Assembly: GCA_052400685.1 (NCBI GenBank)
Contig: JBQTGJ010000009.1
Direction: 5' to 3' (one strand)
Source: CAZHHH01 sp052400685
Lineage (GTDB): Bacteria > Bacteroidota > Bacteroidia > Bacteroidales > Marinilabiliaceae
DNA length: 64,000 nucleotides
A program made the translations under genes and the position numbers. The notes under the pieces were generated by a model. It had not been told where the DNA came from. It did no database searches and was given only the letters and a program-made list of their open reading frames with translations. This document shows positions 9,224 to 17,834 of the stretch, piece by piece (the first letter of the stretch is position 1; every line of letters begins with the position of its first letter).

Positions 9224-9290
9224 CTGTTTATAATTTGATTATTAAAATCAGGCTCCTGTGTGTAAAACAATTCCCATGACTCGTTTCATG
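9224..9290 (-). repeat. R2 repeat, shortened copy ending at the pyk start codon
   Basis: On the minus strand: ATGAAACGAGTCATGGGAATT, TTACACACAGGAGCC, then directly the tail AATCAAATTATAAACAG and the pyk ATG. The second arm (GGCGAGTTCCATATG) is missing, so this copy cannot form the full hairpin. Confidence 0.7.
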
Positions 9291-9319
9291 TGTTCTATTT
9301 TATTCAATCACCAATAAAT

Positions 9320-10270
9320 CTATAGATCGATTGCTTCGATAAAACCTTTCAGCGTATTGGCCGAACGTTTAAATAAATCTTGTTCGTGAGCGGACAAATT
9401 GAGTTCCATATATTGTTGCACACCGGTATTATTAACCAACGCCGGAATGCTTATGCAGACGTCGTTTATTCCGTATAGGTCGGTAATCAGTGTGGACACA
9501 GGCAGAATAGAATTTTCGTTTCGTACAATTGCGCGGGTAATTTTAACCAACGCCAACCCTATAGAATAATTTGTAGCCCCTTTTGCCTGAATAATTTGAT
9601 AAGCAGCATTCTTCACTCTCTCAAATATTTCGGCCAGTTCAGCTCTCACATTCGTTTTGTGGGCATACACCGAACAATAATCTTCGATACCCACGCCGCC
9701 AATGGTTGCATTACTCCAAACAGGCAACTCGGTATCACCATGTTCCCCGATAATGTAAGCGTGAATATTACTGGCATCTACTTTGGAATATTCGCTGATC
9801 ATATACTTCAACCGGGCGGTATCCAACACCGTTCCTGAACCAATAACCCGCTCCGAAGGAAACCCCGATAACTTAAGGGTCACATAAGTCAAAATGTCAA
9901 CCGGATTAGTAACAACTAAAAGAATGGCATTGGTTGTATGTTTGGTGATTTCCGGTATTATATCTTTAAATATAGCCACATTAGCCTTCACCAAATCAGT
10001 TCTGCTTTGTCCCGGTTTTTGATTTGCGCCGGCGGTGATAACGACAATATCGGCATCCTTACAGCCTTCGAATCCGGCAGCGTAAATGTTTGTTGGATGT
10101 GCGAAACTTAATCCATGATTCAAATCCATACATTCACCCTTTACCAGCAATTCATTCTTGTCGATTAAAACAATTTCCCGCGCCAGGCCACTAAGCATCA
10201 ACGAAAAAGCAAACGTGCTACCTACATTGCCCGCGCCTACAATTACAATCTTCGGTTTTAATGATTCCAT
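9320..10270 (-). CDS. ldh: L-lactate dehydrogenase
   Basis: A 316-residue NAD-dependent enzyme reducing pyruvate to L-lactate. The start at 10270 (MESLKPKIVIVGAGNVGS) puts the Rossmann glycine motif near residue 12, as usual; an upstream ATG would begin inside an R1 repeat. TAGANQKPGQSRTDLV carries Gln at the specificity position (Arg in malate dehydrogenase), VVTNPVDILTY is the substrate loop, and IIGEHGDTELPVWS holds the catalytic His. It lies 97 bp upstream of pyk on the same strand, which would place lactate formation under the same control as lower glycolysis, although an R2 copy lies between them. Confidence 0.92.
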   Translation of the reverse strand: MESLKPKIVIVGAGNVGSTFAFSLMLSGLAREIVLIDKNELLVKGECMDLNHGLSFAHPTNIYAAGFEGCKDADIVVITAGANQKPGQSRTDLVKANVAIFKDIIPEITKHTTNAILLVVTNPVDILTYVTLKLSGFPSERVIGSGTVLDTARLKYMISEYSKVDASNIHAYIIGEHGDTELPVWSNATIGGVGIEDYCSVYAHKTNVRAELAEIFERVKNAAYQIIQAKGATNYSIGLALVKITRAIVRNENSILPVSTLITDLYGINDVCISIPALVNNTGVQQYMELNLSAHEQDLFKRSANTLKGFIEAIDL

Positions 10271-10300
10271 AGGTAAAAAATTTGTCTTTAGTAAAAATAG

Positions 10301-10901
10301 AGGCTTTCCATAAACCAAATGTTTGAAATATAAAGTTCAAATTAAAGGCGTCCACAGTCATTAAAATCAAGGCGTCCACTTTTCGTAAATGACTGTTTTT
10401 ATGACAAGCATAACGCAGAAGTTGACTTTATAAACAAACACGAAATAGCCATTTATAAAACAAACGCAAGGGGAAAAAGCTCAAATGCTTGATAAAAAAG
10501 GTTCAGATTCAAGGCTTGCCAAATCCCCAAAAGGTAAGTTTACTGATGTAAATGACCATTTTAAGAACAAGCGTAACGCGGAAGTTGAACTTTCCCTATC
10601 AAGCACTAATTAAAGGCTCTCCAAACCAAGTGTTTGAAATATAAAGTTCAAATTCAAGGCTTGCGAAGTCATAAAAATCAAGGAGTTTACTTTTCGTAAA
10701 TGACTGTTTTTATGACAAGCGTAACGCAGAAGTTGACTTTATAAACAAACACTAATTAGAGGCTGTCTATAAACCAAGTATTTGAAATATAAAGCTCAAA
10801 TTCAAGGCTTGCGATGTCATAAAAATCAAGGAGTTTACTTTTCGTAAATGACTGTTTTTATGACAAGCGTAACGCAGAAGTTGACTTTATAGACAAACAC
10901 T
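10301..10901 (+). repeat. R1 repeats, four tandem copies
   Basis: Copies at 10301-10442, 10484-10611, 10614-10757 and 10759-10901, all in the same orientation. The first, third and fourth have the GTCATAAAAA/TTTTTATGAC-type core around GTTTACTTTTCGTAAATGAC. The second belongs to a second subfamily: its ends read ATGCTTGATAAAAAA and TTTCCCTATCAAGCACT, and its core is TAAGTTTACTGATGTAAATG. The array separates ldh from fba and is the longest R1 run here. No spacers of constant length exist, so it is not a CRISPR array. Confidence 0.85.
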
Positions 10902-10929
10902 CGCCAATAATGACTCCCGGAGTGAAAAA

Positions 10930-11952
10930 TTATTTCCTTTCCACGCCGGTATTGTATTCACCCTTACAGGCAGCACGGTTACATTCAGCCCTATGATACA
11001 ACGCTTTCTGAGCTTTGGGCACATTCGCATCGTTGCCATTCCAGATTTCAAGAGCCGGTTGTTGAAGGGCTCGTCCAAATGAAAAAGACAATTTCCATGG
11101 CATTTTGGATTTAAACCTGGCATTCATTGCATTTAAACGTGCTGATGCCAATTCGGCAGTTTGTCCACCCGACAAAAAGGTGATGCCCTGAACAGCAGCC
11201 GGAACAACACGCAAAAAGCATTTAACGGTTGCATCAGCAATCTCTTCATCTGACTCCTGTTTGGGACAGGCTAAGCCGGGAACAATCATGTTAGGCTTTA
11301 ATATCATGCCTTCGAGCAACACCCCTTGCGTGTATAACTGGTCAAAAACCGTATGAAGCACTTCTTCAGTTACACTAAAGCATTTATCCATGGTATGTGC
11401 GCCATCCATAAGCACTTCGGGCTCCACAATTGGAACCAAACCTACTTCCTGACACAGTGCGGCATAACGCGCCAGAGATTGTGCATTTGCCTCAATATTG
11501 GCCCGGCTGGGGATGCCGTTACCTATTGTTATCACGGCTCTCCATTTGGCAAATCGGGCACCCATTTGATAATATTCAGCCAAACGGTTGCGTAACCCGT
11601 CCAACCCTTCGGTTAATTTCTCGCCCTGATGTGCAGCCATCTCTTTTGCCCCCAGGTCAACTTTAATGCCCGGTATGATGCCGGCATCAACGAGAACTTT
11701 AACCATAGGGATGCCGCCTTTGGTTTTTTGACGGATGGTTTCATCAAAAAGGATTGCGCCACTAATAAACTCACCCAGTCCGGGTGTGGAAACAAGCATT
11801 TCACGGTAAGCACGTCTTTTGTCCTCTGTTTCCGGAATTTGTAGTTTCGCAAAACGTTTGTTGCAGGTTGGTAAGCTTTCATCCATTGCCAGTATACCTT
11901 TGTTGTCGGCAACCAGCATCTTTGCTGTTTTTTTTAGTTCTTGTGTTTTCAT
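10930..11952 (-). CDS. fba: Fructose-bisphosphate aldolase, class I
   Basis: A 340-residue Schiff-base aldolase splitting fructose 1,6-bisphosphate into dihydroxyacetone phosphate and glyceraldehyde 3-phosphate. MDESLPTCNKRFAKL, ISGAILFDETI, KVDLGAKEMA, FAKWRAVITIGNGIPS, PIVEPEVLMDGAHT, and the Schiff-base Lys in GMILKPNMIVPG near residue 220 are all typical of the class I (eukaryote-like) type, as is FLSGGQTAELASARLNAMN. Length is normal. Most bacteria carry class II; class I is found in a minority, including many Bacteroidota. First gene of the minus-strand glycolysis block. Confidence 0.94.
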   Translation of the reverse strand: MKTQELKKTAKMLVADNKGILAMDESLPTCNKRFAKLQIPETEDKRRAYREMLVSTPGLGEFISGAILFDETIRQKTKGGIPMVKVLVDAGIIPGIKVDLGAKEMAAHQGEKLTEGLDGLRNRLAEYYQMGARFAKWRAVITIGNGIPSRANIEANAQSLARYAALCQEVGLVPIVEPEVLMDGAHTMDKCFSVTEEVLHTVFDQLYTQGVLLEGMILKPNMIVPGLACPKQESDEEIADATVKCFLRVVPAAVQGITFLSGGQTAELASARLNAMNARFKSKMPWKLSFSFGRALQQPALEIWNGNDANVPKAQKALYHRAECNRAACKGEYNTGVERK

Positions 11953-12215
11953 CTCTTTATAATTATTAATTATGTTATAAACATTCGATGAAACTCATCT
12001 GGAGTATTCGTTAGGTACGCTCAACTTTAGTCCTCTCAGTGTTGTGTCAGCAAGAAAACGTCATTTTTTTCGTTACTCTCACTTTCAAAATGGTCATTTA
12101 CTCCAGTAATCTCACATTTTAAAACTTCGAAAGTCGATATTTTGAACCCTTTGGTTCAAACACCTGACTTTAGGGGCTAGCATTAATTAAAAAATAGTCT
12201 CAAGGCTCGTTTCGT
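11953..12215 (-). repeat. R2 fragments upstream of fba split by an R1-like element
   Basis: Upstream of fba the minus strand has an R2-like tail (AATAATTATAAAGAG then ATGAAAACAC) and a second-arm-like piece (ATACTCCAGATGAGTTTCATC, about 11985-12012). The R2 head, GAAACGAGCCTTGAG, appears only at 12192-12210. Between them, about 12040-12195, is a decayed R1-like element (TTTCAAAATGGTCATTTACTC and CCAGTAATCTCACATTTT near its centre, AACACCTGACTT at one end). The simplest reading is R1 inserted into an existing R2. Confidence 0.45.
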
Positions 12216-12283
12216 AATTGGTTCGGCGGTATGCCAATTGAAGAATCAGTCTGAAAAATTCGTGAAAGGCGAGGAAGATGGAT

Positions 12284-12522
12284 TTATTTTTTTGTAAATA
12301 AAGCATCAAAGTCGGAATCGCTCAACTCCTGCGACTGCTCAATATCAGCTTTCAATAGACTTGTCGGATCAATCTGTTTTAAACGACTCTGTTCCGGGTA
12401 TTTTTAACTGATACCCCACCATAGTAGTCGTATTGGTGAAACATCACATTTAAGAAATTGTTCGTTTTCAAAAATTCACCTGTAAACTTCATCTGCAATT
12501 TTCGCACCACAAATGACAACAT
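12284..12522 (-). pseudogene. Frame-shifted coding remnant, function unknown
   Basis: On the minus strand an ATG at 12522 opens MLSFVVRKLQMKFTGEFLK and reads to MFHQYDYYGGVSVK, where a run of five A's is followed by a shift. The next frame continues KYPEQSRLKQIDPTSLL and ends acidic at ELSDSDFDALFTKK with a stop at 12284. Joined, the two parts make a plausible 75-80 residue protein or the tail of a larger one. I do not recognise a family. The next 700 bp toward the lipoprotein gene hold one R1 copy and no other coding signal. Confidence 0.3.
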
Positions 12523-12828
12523 GATTCAGCTTTAATCCGACGCGCAGGTTCGCGCTATTAAAAACAGAGATCGATTCACTAAAAAGCCATCTTTCATACA
12601 ACAGTCTTTGCGCCGACTGTTATATAAAAACATCTCTATTTTGAAAAATAAAACCAAACGATTCACACCCCAGACATGACAAAATGAACATGGCCATTTC
12701 ACGTCACACGACTCTTGTAATACAAAGCCCTCCCAATTTAACAATATCTATCTAACATAATCCAGCCCGAATAAACAGGTTATTAACGTGAGAATAAATC
12801 AGGACACAGAATTATCTTGTCCAGCGCC

Positions 12829-12960
12829 AATCTATAAACTAAACGTTTGAAGTATAAAATTAAATACAAGGCTTGTGAAGTCATAAAAATCGAGGCGTTT
12901 ACTTTTCGTAAATAACTGTTTTGATGGTCATAACAAAGTCGTTACTATATATACAAACAC
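12829..12960 (+). repeat. R1 repeat, diverged copy
   Basis: Ends TCTATAAACTAAACGTTTGAAG and ATATATACAAACACG are still paired; the core keeps GTCATAAAAATCGAGGCG and TTTTCGTAAATAACTG, but the right arm has drifted (TTTTGATGGTC), so the hairpin is weaker than in other copies. It lies alone in the 11.95-13.3 kb gap. Confidence 0.65.
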
Positions 12961-13298
12961 GATCTGACCATTTACATGCCTTTGTTATACTTGTTCGCCA
13001 GCTTTTATACCCGGTGGTTCTATCTCTTTAAATATGATTTCATCTGAATTGCTAAAAAACAGCATCACAAATGAGATTCATAACAGCAAAACATGTGATA
13101 TTATTTTTCACTTTTAGAAATCCGCCACTAGCTCAAAAGTTGTAAATCCGGGCTAAAATAAAATAGTTGATTCCATAGAATGTATTCCCGACAAATTTTA
13201 AAGAAGAATTAGCATCAGCCACATTCCGAAATCTTAAAAAAAGACTCCTAAAACTTTTAAACGTGTAAAACCCGCATATCGAGAGCCTGCTTTTTGCA

Positions 13299-13306
13299 TA
13301 GTTTTG
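13299..13306 (+). promoter_or_regulatory. -7 box of the 13361 lipoprotein gene
   Basis: TAGTTTTG matches the Bacteroidota -7 consensus TAnnTTTG and lies 54 bp upstream of the chosen ATG. It rules out an earlier start near 13304, which would be untranscribed. No clear -33 TTTG is present. Confidence 0.45.
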
Positions 13307-13360
13307 CCTAACGAAAAATTAATATTTCATTTAACGACGAACATTAAACAACAAAAAATT

Positions 13361-14044
13361 ATGAGTATGAAAACGTTAAAACTATTTTCAATCTTGGTTA
13401 TTGCCCTTGGGATGATGTCTTGTAGTAAAGACGACGATGATGACAATAGTGTTACGGTTGAGGAACTTCAAGGGCTCAATTATTATCCTGATTCTGAAGA
13501 AGAAAGATTGATAACTTTTGAGTGGGATACATATGATTTGGCCAATGATTATTACTTTTATATAAATGGTGAAAAGAGCCTAAATACTGCCAAGATTACC
13601 GAAACAAAAACATATGCATATTTTTACGATATCGATGAAGAATATGACAATTTTACAACAATAGAATATGGCGATGTTCTAACCATTGAGGCTTATAACG
13701 GTACTACTTTAGTAGCTACTGCTGAAATTACGTATGGTGTGGATGCTGATGAAGATCAAAATGATGATGAAGATCAAAATGATGATGTCGAGGTTGGTGA
13801 AATTACAGGCATACAAGTTATGTATATGAATTATTCATATACTTTATTATGGAGTGCTTATAGTGACGCTATAGAATACTATGTTTATTTAAACGGCACA
13901 AAAATATCTGATATTCCTTACTCCGGAACTCAGGCTAATCTGAATGAGTTATCAGCAGGTGATGTTATCGAAATTAAAGCTTATTCCGATTTTGATGAGG
14001 AAGAGTTAATAGCTACAGGTTCTTATACCTACAGCGAAGATTAA
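13361..14044 (+). CDS. Surface lipoprotein with two Fn3-like repeats
   Basis: A 227-residue protein starting MSMKTLKLFSILVIALGMMSC; the lipobox ends at Cys near residue 21 and is followed by SKDDDDDN, the acidic lipoprotein export signal that sends Bacteroidota lipoproteins to the cell surface. Two similar units of about 85 residues follow: the first has TFEWDTYDLANDYYFYINGE and ends VLTIEAYNGTTLVATAEITY; the second has TLLWSAYSDAIEYYVYLNGT and ends VIEIKAYSDFDEEELIATGS. They read as fibronectin type III-like beta sandwiches. An acidic linker with a duplicated DEDQNDD joins them. No catalytic motif; function unknown. The gene is monocistronic, with its own promoter box and a terminator. Confidence 0.75.
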   Translation: MSMKTLKLFSILVIALGMMSCSKDDDDDNSVTVEELQGLNYYPDSEEERLITFEWDTYDLANDYYFYINGEKSLNTAKITETKTYAYFYDIDEEYDNFTTIEYGDVLTIEAYNGTTLVATAEITYGVDADEDQNDDEDQNDDVEVGEITGIQVMYMNYSYTLLWSAYSDAIEYYVYLNGTKISDIPYSGTQANLNELSAGDVIEIKAYSDFDEEELIATGSYTYSED

Positions 14045-14065
14045 TAATAAATGAGGCAATGACGT

Positions 14066-14096
14066 AAAAAAGCCAGGCAACAAAGGCCTGCTTTTT
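14066..14096 (+). terminator. Rho-independent terminator after the lipoprotein gene
   Basis: AAAAAGCCAGGC, a short loop and GCCTGCTTTTT form a stem with one bulged base followed by T's, 22 bp after the stop codon of the lipoprotein gene. Confidence 0.7.
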
Positions 14097-14216
14097 ACAT
14101 CAGGTCCATTACAATCAGTGGTACTGAAGGAGATAACACTGATGCATATTTTAATGATACTTTTACTGTTTTGTATTAATTTATAAGGGCAGTATTGTAT
14201 TAAGATAGTCCATAAA

Positions 14217-14246
14217 CAGCGGCGAAATATTAAAATTTCGCCGCTG
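14217..14246. terminator. Perfect 12-bp inverted repeat, possible bidirectional terminator
   Basis: CAGCGGCGAAAT and ATTTCGCCGCTG are exact complements with a 6-nt loop. There is no strong T-run on either side (TTGCTATTTATT follows), so termination is probable rather than certain. It stands alone, 170 bp after the lipoprotein terminator. Confidence 0.45.
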
Positions 14247-14831
14247 TTGCTATTTATTAGATTGTAAAATTGTCAAGTTAGTCGTTTGCCTATTTTCTGA
14301 TCTTGAATATTTCGTATTCTATTTTTTCCGCTTGTAATGAGGCTCTTTTATTTGCAACCGGTATTTAGGGCGTATTTAGGTGTTAATACAATTAAATTAT
14401 GTCACCAAACTTATAAACAAATCATCTCAATAACAAATTATATATTGTCGCAGAAAAAAAACGATTTAGCCCAAAACGTCACTTAATGCTTGTCCGAAAA
14501 TTGAGACGTTAGTTACATAAATAACATACCGTTGCAAATCGCATACGGAGCCATAATACAAAAAGCGACCATTATCGCGAGGACGTCCTGATCGCTCCAA
14601 ACCATTACCAGCCATACGTCATCTTTATAATTTCTTTATACTCCGGGAGGTTCTTTTTACATTCTCTTTATTGATTCTACCCTTACTTTGTCAACGTAAA
14701 AATCAGGCGCAAACAATTTCCCTTTATTCTTTACAACCACATATAAACAAGCCACAAACACATCCCCAAAGAAGTAAAGACACAATAAAAACAAAGGGCC
14801 ATAGAACGATAATAAACAGTTGATAAAAAAC
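14247..14831. other. Long non-coding gap before trkH
   Basis: About 580 bp without a convincing gene or shared repeat. A minus-strand frame of about 50 codons lies near 14460-14620 but has no recognisable product. I see no consensus -7 box in the last 150 bp before trkH. The region has high A/T and a poly-A stretch near 14455, nothing more. Confidence 0.4.
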
Positions 14832-16283
14832 ATGAGTGGATTGATCGATTTCAGATTTATTCTGAATGTGTTAAGCAGAATTCTATTTATTCTTACGGGC
14901 GCAATGATTATGAGCGCCGGGGTGGCTGTTATCTATTCAGAGTCGTTAATGCCTTTTATAGTCAGCGTTGCAATACTGTTGCTGCTAAGCATTCCGTTAT
15001 TTTATAGTACACGCCGGTCAATCAACCACGAAGATCTGCATCAACGGGAAGCCTATCTCACCGTCACACTGTCGTGGCTGGTCATAGGGCTGGCAGGCGC
15101 CTTACCCTTTATTCTTTCAGGCGCAATTCCATCTTTTACAGATGCGCTGTTTGAATCGGTGTCGGGATTTACCACCACAGGCTCCTCCATTCTAACCGAC
15201 ATCGAAGCCCTGCCAAAATCCATTCTTTTCTGGCGCAGCACGACCCACTGGATAGGCGGTATTGGCATTATTGTACTGGTCATAATCATTATGCCCTCGC
15301 TTAAAATAAGTGGCTATCATCTTTTCACCATGGAATCGTCGCTGCAGGAAAAAATGAGAGCCCGCATCAAAAGCGTAGGACGACGTTTATTCATCGTTTA
15401 CATTTCGCTAACGGTGGCCGAAATCATTTTTTTACGGCTGGGGCAGATGAATTTATTTGAGAGCGTCTGTCACGCTTTCGGAACTGTGGCAACAGGAGGC
15501 TTCTCACCCAAAAACACCAGCATTTCCGATTACAGTCCGTATATACAATACGTCATCATGCTCTTCATGGTATTGGCCGGCACCAACTTTGCCGTTCTCT
15601 ATTATCTATTTGTGGGCAACTTTCGCAAAATAAAAGAGAACGAAGAAATTGTATTTTATCTGCTGGTTATCGTTACTATTGGAACGCTCGTAAGCAGTAT
15701 TCTCTTCTTCTCCATGCATCTGCCCATGGAAAAAGCCTTCCGGGATGGATTTTTCCAGGTTATTTCAATCATCACGTGTACAGGTTTTGCCTCTGCTGAT
15801 TATATGCAATGGCCGCAATATGCCTGGTTCATCATTTTCATTGCCATGTTTATAGGCGGTAGCACCGGATCAACGGCCGGTGGCATTAAAATTGTCAGGC
15901 ACGTGGTATTGTTTCGAAATGTATCACGCTCCTTCCATCAAATGATATGGCCCAACGCCGTTATTCCGGTAAAACTGAATAAATCGACTATTAACAACAC
16001 GACCAATAATACCATCATGAGTTATATCATCGCCTATCTGATGGTGTTTGGTGCGGGCAGTTTACTGTTGCTGCTTCTGGGGGTGCGCCCCGAAGAAGCC
16101 GTCAGCTCTGTTGCCACCTGCATGGCAGGCATCGGACCGGGACTGGGCAGGGTGGGGCCAGTGGGTAACTTCGCACACCTTCCTGATATCGTAAAAATGA
16201 TACTTGCCTTTTTAATGATAGTAGGGCGTTTGGAGATATTTACAGTATTGGTCATATTTACACGAAATTTCTGGCGAAACTAA
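14832..16283 (+). CDS. trkH: TrkH-type potassium uptake channel subunit
   Basis: A 483-residue inner-membrane protein. It starts at the ATG at 14832 (MSGLIDFRF); a TTG four codons earlier is less likely. Four pore signatures of the Trk/Ktr/HKT superfamily are visible: TTTGSSI near residue 115, ATGGFSP near 222, TCTGFAS near 316 and AGIGPGLG near 431, each with the K+-filter glycine. About ten hydrophobic segments surround them. In other bacteria TrkH needs a cytoplasmic NAD-binding TrkA; no trkA is in this window. The next two genes encode a KdpD/KdpE-like two-component pair, which suggests that potassium status controls this importer instead of a Kdp ATPase. Confidence 0.9.
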   Translation: MSGLIDFRFILNVLSRILFILTGAMIMSAGVAVIYSESLMPFIVSVAILLLLSIPLFYSTRRSINHEDLHQREAYLTVTLSWLVIGLAGALPFILSGAIPSFTDALFESVSGFTTTGSSILTDIEALPKSILFWRSTTHWIGGIGIIVLVIIIMPSLKISGYHLFTMESSLQEKMRARIKSVGRRLFIVYISLTVAEIIFLRLGQMNLFESVCHAFGTVATGGFSPKNTSISDYSPYIQYVIMLFMVLAGTNFAVLYYLFVGNFRKIKENEEIVFYLLVIVTIGTLVSSILFFSMHLPMEKAFRDGFFQVISIITCTGFASADYMQWPQYAWFIIFIAMFIGGSTGSTAGGIKIVRHVVLFRNVSRSFHQMIWPNAVIPVKLNKSTINNTTNNTIMSYIIAYLMVFGAGSLLLLLLGVRPEEAVSSVATCMAGIGPGLGRVGPVGNFAHLPDIVKMILAFLMIVGRLEIFTVLVIFTRNFWRN

Positions 16284-16301
16284 GCATTCACAAAAAGCTA
16301 A

Positions 16302-17834
16302 ATGTACAATCCTTTTAACATCCTGCAACCAAAGGCTCATCCTGTCAAAGCAGCTATTATACAATACCTCATCTCCGTGTTGTCAATCGGCATAACCATA
16401 TTGCTGTGCATCCCCCTGGCAAAAACAGAAAGCTATCACCTGGTATCGTTCATTCTCCTGATTGTGGTTTCATTTTTGGCCACTTTTTTAGGCACAGGAC
16501 CGGTTCTAATAGCCTCCACCGTGAGTGCTATGGCCTGGAATTTCTTTTTCATTTCGCCTCATGGCACCTTTCACATCGAGAGAACCGACGACCTGCTGAT
16601 TTTTGGTCTGTTTTTCATCATTGCCATTATCAATGGGGTACTGACCACACGTGTACGACATCAGGAACGACTAGTGCGCGAACGCGAAAACCGCACCAAC
16701 ACATTACTTCAACTCACCAGACGCCTTTCTCAAGCACGAAACCTTGAAGGAATCATAAACATTGGCGTTAAAGAAATCAAAAACCAATTCGGCGGAAATG
16801 TAATCTTTTTGCTGCGCGATGAAAGTGGCAATCTGACCACGCCTTCCAACTACAATTTCAACCTGGCCGAATACGCCCCCATCGCACAATGGTCATTAAG
16901 CCACATGAAAAAAAGTGGCTGCGGCACTTCTATCTACCACGACTGCCCCTACACCTTTTGTCCGTTATCCGGAACCAAACATAATCCCGGTGTTTTGGTA
17001 ATCATCAACCCCATTACTTTATCCGCCGACCAGTATCTGCTTTGGGATGCTTTTCTATCTCAGATATCAACTGCTCTGGAACGTGAATTTTTAGGTGAGC
17101 TGGCCCAGCGTGCGCGTTTTTTCCACGAATCTGACCGGCTTTACAAAACCCTGTTCAACTCTATCAGTCATGAATTCCGCATTCCGGTAGCTACTATTAT
17201 GGGCGCCTCCGACACTCTTCTTAACGATCCTCATCCCGAAACCATACAAACGGAACTCCATAGCGAAATTTTCAAAGCATCGGTACGTCTCAACCGACTG
17301 GTGGAAAACCTGCTTAATATGTCGCGACTCGAAAGCGGATTCATAGCGGTGCGCCCCGACTGGCACGACATTAATGACCTCATCAATAAAGTAACCGACG
17401 ATCTGGAAAATGAATTAATTCATTTTAAAGTACAACTGACCATACAAGACGATATGCCATTAGTAAAAATAGACTATGGACTAATGGAGCAGGTATTTTA
17501 CAATCTGATTATCAATGCCACGCAACACACGCCGGTCGGTAACGCCATAAAAATTAATATTGAACATCACAACGACGTACTTGAAATTAGTATTGCCGAT
17601 GAAGGAATGGGCTTTCCTGAGAAAGACCTGCCAAACGTATTTAGTAAATTCTACAAATTAAAAGGAAGCAAATCCAAAGGCCTGGGACTGGGCCTTTCTA
17701 TTGTTAAAGGATTTGTGGATGCACACAACGGAACCATCGAAGTAAAAAATAACACCGGTAAGGGCGTTACCTTTACCCTAAAAATACCGTCGCCTCACCC
17801 CGACATTACACATCTTCAAACAGATAAAATATGA
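16302..17834 (+). CDS. Short KdpD-like sensor histidine kinase
   Basis: A 510-residue membrane kinase. Four hydrophobic segments between residues 18 and 115 form the DUF4118/KdpD transmembrane unit (LATFLGTGPVLIAS, SAMAWNFFFISP), followed by a GAF-like region (about 145-265), a HisKA H-box with phospho-accepting His near 289 (SISHEFRIPVATIMG), an N-box (NLIINATQHTP) and glycine boxes (DEGMGFP, SKGLGLGLSIVKG). The N-terminal KdpD/Usp domains of the 890-residue E. coli protein are absent, so c-di-AMP or Usp-type sensing by that part cannot occur here. It lies 18 bp after trkH, and its last codons overlap the response regulator gene (ATGA). Confidence 0.88.
   Translation: MYNPFNILQPKAHPVKAAIIQYLISVLSIGITILLCIPLAKTESYHLVSFILLIVVSFLATFLGTGPVLIASTVSAMAWNFFFISPHGTFHIERTDDLLIFGLFFIIAIINGVLTTRVRHQERLVRERENRTNTLLQLTRRLSQARNLEGIINIGVKEIKNQFGGNVIFLLRDESGNLTTPSNYNFNLAEYAPIAQWSLSHMKKSGCGTSIYHDCPYTFCPLSGTKHNPGVLVIINPITLSADQYLLWDAFLSQISTALEREFLGELAQRARFFHESDRLYKTLFNSISHEFRIPVATIMGASDTLLNDPHPETIQTELHSEIFKASVRLNRLVENLLNMSRLESGFIAVRPDWHDINDLINKVTDDLENELIHFKVQLTIQDDMPLVKIDYGLMEQVFYNLIINATQHTPVGNAIKINIEHHNDVLEISIADEGMGFPEKDLPNVFSKFYKLKGSKSKGLGLGLSIVKGFVDAHNGTIEVKNNTGKGVTFTLKIPSPHPDITHLQTDKI

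Noticed and set aside
10301..10901. Tandem R1 array as a CRISPR array
   Set aside because: Units are about 145 bp, directly adjacent, with diverged sequences and no unique spacers; no cas genes are present.
12532..12744. Minus-strand frame of 70 codons
   Set aside because: Cysteine-rich translation without family similarity, and codon use unlike the neighbouring genes.
14094..14180. Short plus-strand frame ending GDNTDAYFNDTFTVLY as a lipoprotein tail
   Set aside because: It overlaps the terminator of the preceding gene and is only about 28 codons long; a remnant is possible but unsupported.
14460..14620. Minus-strand 50-codon frame upstream of trkH
   Set aside because: Two overlapping frames look equally open and neither resembles a known protein.
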